From the NCBI GenBank assembly GCA_006176705.1, contig QRFJ01003045.1, positions 1-64,000 on the forward strand: 64,000 bases of DNA, written 5' to 3'. Below, one piece after another: positions 58,758 to 64,000 of this stretch (within the stretch, counting starts at the first letter, position 1; each line of letters begins with the position of its first letter). The notes beneath the pieces were generated by a model. That model worked only from the letters and a program-made list of their open reading frames with translations, was not told the DNA's origin and did no database searches. A program made the position numbers and the translations under genes. The DNA comes from Cocos nucifera (taxonomy: Eukaryota; Streptophyta; Magnoliopsida; Arecales; Arecaceae).

Positions 58758-60271
58758 TGATAAGATTGTAATATTGTCGTTAACACACCATATTTATCAA
58801 TTTAATTCTGACTTGTTATAATTTATAAATACATAGAAAGTAATGAGTCAGGTCGAATCCATAGGAAAAGCAGTGCTTTAGTTTTAAAATCTTTAATTTT
58901 TATAAAAAAAAAATTAAAAATAAAATTGAAGTTAAAAAATAAAATTTAAAATTATAATAAAAATTAAAATAGTATGAAAATAATTTTTTAGTACTAAGAT
59001 CTACTACCTAGATCTTAGCATCTACTTGCAATAAAATTAAACATGCAATAAAAGTAAAGAACTAAAATTTAAATAGCAAAAAAATAATATTTATATTAAT
59101 TAAAATTTAATTTAAAATTTAAATATATAAATTAAAAAGTTAAAAAAAAATAAAAACTAGTGTTGATCTTGATCTCGAATCGACATTGGCGTTGAGATGG
59201 TGTAGAAGACCGACTCTTCCTCTTAGCATCATCTGCCTCAAAGCAACCATTAACCCAAGCTCAGCCTCTTCCCTATATTGTAGCTTCCCCTTGCTCAAAG
59301 CAACTAAGCTCTAGAGGCCTGGGGTCCTTAAATAGATGTTGGAGAGTAGGAATCTTTTACTATCAGGCGTATGGGAGTAAAACAGAGTGTAGATCAACAT
59401 TTTGAGAGGAAGTCGAGAGAAAATTGATTTAAAACACCACCTAGATCACATTTTATTGAGTGTCCTATGAGTTCTGGGTCTTCCCGCCATCAGATAGGAA
59501 TCCAACACTTCAAAAAATACCAAAAACCAATATTTATTAGCCCAGATCAAGTTGAAATAACTTTTGGCCATCTGATCATGCCTGATGGAGGAGTTTTGGT
59601 TGTTAGATCATGCTCTGGGTGTTTAAATCAAACCAAAAACTTTTGTCAGCCATTGAATCAAAATTTGGATGAGATCTAATCATTGGATCGAAGCCTGGAT
59701 CGCTTGAGACCGTCGAATGGTGCAATAGGGGGCTGGGCTGTTTGAATCAAAGTAGGAAATAGCACCAGCCGTTGGATCTAAACCGCAAATGATATGAACC
59801 ATCGAATGGCGCAATTACTGTGCTGCTAGACCGCATGGACCGAGCTTTCCAAAGATCATGATGAATCAATGTGCACTGCACTAGCAAAATGACTGAAATA
59901 CCCTTCAATATCGATCCACAATAAGCCACATGGTTTGTGACATTAGCTTGATGTCAGCAACGTGCGGGGGTGGGTCCGCACTGGATGGCTTGCTAGCTTG
60001 CTGAGCAGACTGGCTAGTCTGGGCGCACCGACTTGGCTGGATGCACCGATTGAGCCAATTTTCTTTTTTTTTTTTTTCATTTAAAACTTCATACCAAATT
60101 CAATTTAAATCTCTTTTACCCTAAATTTGTTTCATTACGACCAAAAAAATGAGCTCCTTTCATTTATAATCATATTTTCTAAAAAATAAATAAAAATATT
60201 AATTTTTAAATAATAAAAATAAATTAATTCATAAATTAATACTTTTATTGGTGTATTTATGGTAATTATCA
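58758..60271 (-). repeat. T 5' LTR (1514 bp)
   Basis: Starts tgataagattgtaat and ends ggtaattatca on the plus strand. Reverse complement of 48644-50073. The flanking sequence in H reads gtaaag on the far side (complement of 50074-50079) and tgaaag here (60272-60277), a likely target duplication with small changes. Confidence 0.88.
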
Positions 60272-60410
60272 TGAAAGTTCATACTAAAAAAAATCCAGCT
60301 GATATGCTTACAAAGATACTTTTATAGGATAGCTTTCGCAATTATTTGGCACTGATGGGGCTAATAGGTAGATTTGAGTTCACCATAACTTGAGAGCACC
60401 AAAATGGAGA
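60272..60410 (+). pseudogene. pol: H copia pol C-terminus (piece 4) and polypurine tract
   Basis: Continues from 50074 across T: VHTKKNPADMLTKILL, stop, DSFRNYLALMGLI, the usual end of copia pol. It is followed by aaaatggaga (60401-60410), a copia purine tract. Confidence 0.8.
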
Positions 60411-61130
60411 TTATGTGCTCTCAAGCCTTGAAAATAGATGGAGGAAAACAGATGGAGAAAACCTATGAAGTGAATGAAACTAACTATCGAAGAGTTTCAG
60501 CCAAGGTTACAGAGGAGTCGACTAAGAGTCAACAATTAAAAGGAGTTGACTCGCAATCAAGAGGACTCGACTCTATCAAAGATGGTCAACTTGATTTCAG
60601 CCTAAGTCGGCTCGGTCTCAGAGCAGGCTGCAGACAAAGAGCTGTGTTTTGGTAACACGTAGATGGCATGCCGTCGAGTCAACTCAATCTAAGTTAGAGA
60701 CGACTTGACTCCAGACGAGTCTACTTGGTCTCAGCAGGAGTCGACTCGGATTGTGGGCAGAGCTATGCAAGAAGTCTATTCTAGTCTAGGATTAAGTTTA
60801 ATCCTAGGTGATTTAAGGCCTTAGTTTATGAGGTCTTAAGGGGCTGGTCTATGGATTGGACTGAATTTAGTCCAATGGGTGTGTGCATGTGAGACATGGG
60901 CGTATATGGGCTCGAAAAGTATACATTAGATTAGCTAGGAGAGTTTTTTAGGTTGGATCATATAGATCCGGTATATATATATACTTTGTATTGAGTTTTT
61001 AATTAACATGGATTGAATACCAGCTATTTTTCTTCCTAAAATTATCTCTTTCTCTCTCTCTTGTTCTTCTTTTCCTCCTCTCATTACCCTAGGATTTGTT
61101 AGGGCTTATCAGAAATTGTCATCGCTTTCC
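60411..61130 (+). repeat. H 3' LTR (about 0.7 kb, boundaries approximate)
   Basis: Begins after the purine tract (ttatgtgctctcaagcc). Contains eight or so GAGTCGACTC-like short repeats (60517-60740), a TATA stretch (gtatatatatatac, 60971-60984) and a CT-rich segment (61025-61085), as expected for U3, promoter and R/U5. The frame at 60404-60655 lies within it. No second H LTR is in the window, so the right end is estimated from where K coding sequence starts. Confidence 0.6.
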
Positions 61131-61139
61131 TTGGATCCT

Positions 61140-61345
61140 AATTGTTGGTTCTGCATCGTTAAACAGGAAGGATAGATTTTCCAATAATAGTGATCTAGCT
61201 TCAAGATAATTTCTGTATATTCCTTCATGGACTTTTCTCAATGCATAAGCTTTAGATGGGCGAAGACATCTAAGGAGTGGTAAGAAAGAGGATCTCTTTT
61301 ACAATTTATTCTCATATAAGATTTAGCGAGATGCCTGGTTTCTTA
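61140..61345 (-). pseudogene. pol: K gypsy (Tat lineage) integrase N-terminal fragment
   Basis: Minus strand reads LLRCLRPSKAYALRKVHEGI, YRNYLEARSLLLENL, matching the zinc-finger region of Tat integrases (..L..VHEG..GNH.G.RSL). It is cut off by, or runs into, the H LTR. Confidence 0.75.
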
Positions 61346-62400
61346 ACTTTTGAGTTTCTTTTGGATCTCTGGGGAGGACACCATCCTTAAGGTATAGAAC
61401 CAGTAGGTTAATCTAGTTGGGCTCATGGTCCATTTGCATTACTATCAAGGGTTTCTCAATGCTTAATCACTGAAGGACTTCAAAGAAAATTCTTTTAGGC
61501 AAGTCATTCGGAGCTAGGATAGCTAATTTGAACAGAAGTTCTACTCTAAAGTTTTTCATTCTTAGAATTTGTTGAATATTAAAATTGATAAAGGATGGAG
61601 TTGGACATTTTATCTTGTCCAAATATTTCTTCATGTTTTCCTAGCGAGCCTCATAGTTCCCTTGGACATGTCCCACCACCAGTTGGGAGTCACTGTGAGC
61701 TTCTAGATAATCTATCTCTAGATTCTTTGCTATTTTGAGCCTTACAATTAGAGCCTCATACTCGGCTTCATTGTTACTTGCTAGAAATTCAAAGCATAGA
61801 GCATATTCAGCAATAACTCCTTCCAGGATGATGAGGATAAATCTTGCACCTGTTCTTGAGTCATTGGATTAGCCATCTACATGTAGGACCTAAGAACCTT
61901 TTAGTAGGTCAATTTTATCTTAAGAGGAGTTTGGCTAAGAATTAGACGTATTTGCTTCCAGATGCTTAGGCTTGGTAGGGTCTGAAATAGTACACTCAAC
62001 CACAAAGTCCGCTAGTATTGGAGCTTTGATAGATGGTCGAGGTTGGAATTTTATGTCAAACTAGAAGAGCTCGATCATCTATTTTGCAACTCTTCCTAAG
62101 GTATCAAGTCAATGCAAAACTGCCTTTATGGGCTGATTTATGAGAAAGATCACTGTCCTTGGAAGTAAGGTCAGAGCTTCCTAGCTACAATCAACAAAGC
62201 AAAAGTTTGCTTCTCTAACTTGGTATACCTTGTATCTGCATCCCTCAGAATCTGACTGATATAATAGATCGACTATTGAATCTTATTCTCCTCTTTGATC
62301 AAGCCAGCACTGATGGCCACTAACGAGATTGCTAAGTACAAAAATAATTCTTCATTAGGCTCGGATATGGCAAGAAGGGAAGGAGAACCAAGATAGCTCT
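61346..62400 (-). pseudogene. pol: K gypsy RNase H and linker, broken
   Basis: Recognisable on the minus strand: NEAEYEALIVRLKIAKNLE, YLEAHSDSQLVVGHVQG near 61670-61790, and an upstream half around 61900-62400 with an ELLKSYLGSPSLLAI-like segment. The acidic residues of the RNase H fold are partly kept. Stops break the frame. Confidence 0.78.
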
Positions 62401-63368
62401 TCAATTCCTCAAAGGCTTACTGACATTCCAAAATTCATTGGAAGTTTCTGGGCAACTTGAGCACTCGAAAGAAAGGCAAACAACATTCTATTGATCTTGA
62501 GATAAAATGGTTTAGCACCATAACTTTTTCCTTTAGACGTAGGACTTCTTTTATTGTCCCTGATGCAGTCATCTCGTGGATAGCTTGGATCTTCTCTGGA
62601 TCTACCTCTACACCCCGCTTTGGTACCATAAACCCTAGGAATTTTTCTATGGTTTCTCCAAAGGCACATTTTATTGGATTTAACTTCATTTTGTACTTTC
62701 AAAGGGTGTTAAAAGTTTCTTCTAAGTATTCGACATGGTTCTTTGAGGACCTATTTTTAATGAGCATATCATCCACATAGACTTTTATGTTGCGGCTGAT
62801 TTGTTGCTTAAAAATTTTATTCACCAAGCACTAGTAAGTTGCACCTGCATTCTTCAAACTAAAAGGCATAATCCTATCATAATAAAGACCATGGTCAGTA
62901 ATAAAGATAGTTTTCTTTTCATCTTCTGGTGCGTTCCAGATTTGATTATAGTCGAAAAAAGCATCTATGAATGTAAGGAGCTCATGGCCTGAGGTTGCAT
63001 CCACCAGTTGATCAATCTAAGATAGGAGATAGGTATCCTTTGGACAGGCTTTGTTTAGGTTAGTGAAATCTATGCACATTCACCATTTCTCATTTGCTTT
63101 TTAAACAAGAACTGTATTTGCGATCCAATCTGGGTAGGACACCTCCCGAATAAATTCAACTTTAAGCAGTTTGTCCACCTCTTCCATAATTGCTTTCTAG
63201 CGCTCTAGTGCAAAACTTTGCTTTTTTTATCTCACCTGTTGGCATGTATGATCCATGTTCAAATAGTGAATCATCATGTCAACATCAATACCTGGTATAT
63301 CCACAGGAGCCCAAGCAAAAATATCTATATTTCTTTGCAAGAAAGTAGTGAGTTGCCTTTTAGTTACT
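62401..63368 (-). pseudogene. pol: K gypsy (Tat lineage) reverse transcriptase, broken
   Basis: Minus-strand blocks in order: RNIDIFAWAPVDIPGIDVDM, LLKVEFIREVSYPDWIAN, MCIDFTNLNKACPKDTYLL, HELLTFIDAFFDYNQIWNA, IMPFSLKNAGATY, YVDDMLIKNRSSKNHVEYL and, in the open piece 62435-62689, KLNPIKCAFGETIEKFLGFM and HFISRSIECCLPFFRVLK. The YVDD site is intact. Stops at ~63222, 63189, 63108, 62832. The 5' side is interrupted by R5 at 63369. Confidence 0.85.
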
Positions 63369-64000
63369 GAAGGGAAATCCTGATTTCCCGGTCCAGGTTC
63401 GTCCAGATCTGATTAGATCAAGAGATATATTTCAAAAATTTTCTCTTGACCTTAATCAGATCTTGATATGTTTCAGATCTGATTCTTATTATTTTAATAA
63501 ATAAAATAAAAGAAGATAAATTAAATCAAATTCAATTTACCTGATTTGGGTAATCCTATTACCCTGTAGATGATCCTGATTGCAGCGGAAGGTTCTGGAT
63601 CTTAGCCACGCAAGCGCCTGGCATCTACCGGTATCCACTCGGGTTAGATCTGGAGAACCTCTTCTTCTCTATCACACCTCCAAAAATCAGATCTGGATCT
63701 GATCTGGAGGATCTTCAAAACTCTTTTGAAGATCTGCAGTCGTCCTTTTGCAGCAGCGCAGCCTTCTTGCTTTTGATCGCCTTTCCTTGATCTGAATCGC
63801 ACCAAACTAAGTCCAAAACACTTTTGGACGTGGAGAGCAAGGGGAGAAGAGAGTATGGCATGGAGAAGGAGGGGAGAGGCAGCCTTGGACGTGGGAAATC
63901 TCTATTGAATTCACTTAGACTTAGGATTAGGGTTGGGCGCAGGGTCTTATTTATAGACCTAAGCTTGTGATCCAACTCCTCTTCCTCTCAACCAATCACA
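63369..64000 (-). repeat. R5: R-family LTR, partial (runs off window)
   Basis: Starts tgaagggaaatcc directly in K coding sequence (flank gttac, 63364-63368) with no binding site before it, so it is a 3' LTR or a solo LTR. It keeps many more CpG sites than the other R copies (for example cccggtcc, gcaagcgcc, taccggtat), suggesting a younger age. A TATAAATA box on the minus strand lies near 63948-63955. The frame 63715-63975 is not a gene. Confidence 0.88.

Noticed and set aside
48644..60271. Large inverted terminal repeats suggesting a foldback or DNA transposon
   Set aside because: The repeats are LTRs with an Asp-tRNA binding site and purine tract; the inverted orientation is explained by the 45748-54311 inversion.
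60404..60655. An 83-residue frame that could be a small host gene
   Set aside because: It lies at the start of the H 3' LTR and is composed of the GAGTCGACTC-like repeats.

Overview
The window is plant nuclear DNA made almost entirely of nested LTR retrotransposons. I find no host gene, tRNA, rRNA or CRISPR array. The evidence is the set of Ty1/copia primer binding sites matching initiator-Met tRNA, copia and Ty3/gypsy Tat/Athila protein remnants, 2.1-2.5 kb LTRs of Angela/BARE-1 type, and A+T richness. The long Angela-type LTRs suggest a monocot, and a palm is plausible, but the sequence does not settle the species.

Names used here. H is the oldest copia, the substrate for most other insertions. 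P1, P2 and P3 are copia elements with ~2.5 kb LTRs. R1 to R5 are copies of a second Angela-like family with ~2.3 kb LTRs. C is a small gag-only copia. T is a gag-only Athila element. M is a solo LTR. K is a Tat-lineage gypsy pol fragment.

Layout. 1-3437: leader and 5' LTR of R1 (minus), inserted in H. 3438-3527: a piece of H integrase. 3528-14426: complete P1 (plus), splitting one H coding stretch. 14427-15339: more H (integrase end, RT start). From 15340: 3' LTR of P2 (minus), itself split by R2 (16711-40572, minus). R2 carries C (18621-21932) in its 3' LTR and R3 (27129-37590) in its leader. 40573-45747: rest of the P2 LTR, P2 pol, a gag remnant and half of its leader. 45748-54311: an inverted block holding most of the R4 solo LTR (with a 25-N gap), the 3' half of T, H RNase H, the end of P3, the LTR shared by P3 and P2, and the missing half of the P2 leader. 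54312-60271: the rest of the R4 LTR, then T with solo LTR M inside it. 60272-~61130: the 3' end and LTR of H. ~61140-63368: K (minus). 63369-64000: start of R5.

Turning 45748-54311 around rejoins three broken units at once: the P2 leader, the R4 LTR, and T with its H target. The order then becomes H(RT) - P2/P3 tandem - H(RNase H) - T - H(end and 3' LTR). Insertion order from nesting: H is oldest; P1, P2, R1 and T entered H; R2 entered P2; C and R3 entered R2; M and R4 entered T; the inversion came after P2 and R4.

Every gag-pol is decayed. Most in-frame stops are TAG or TGA, one transition away from a conserved Gln, Trp or Arg. R3 has the best preserved pol. R5 keeps the most CpG in its LTR and may be the youngest.
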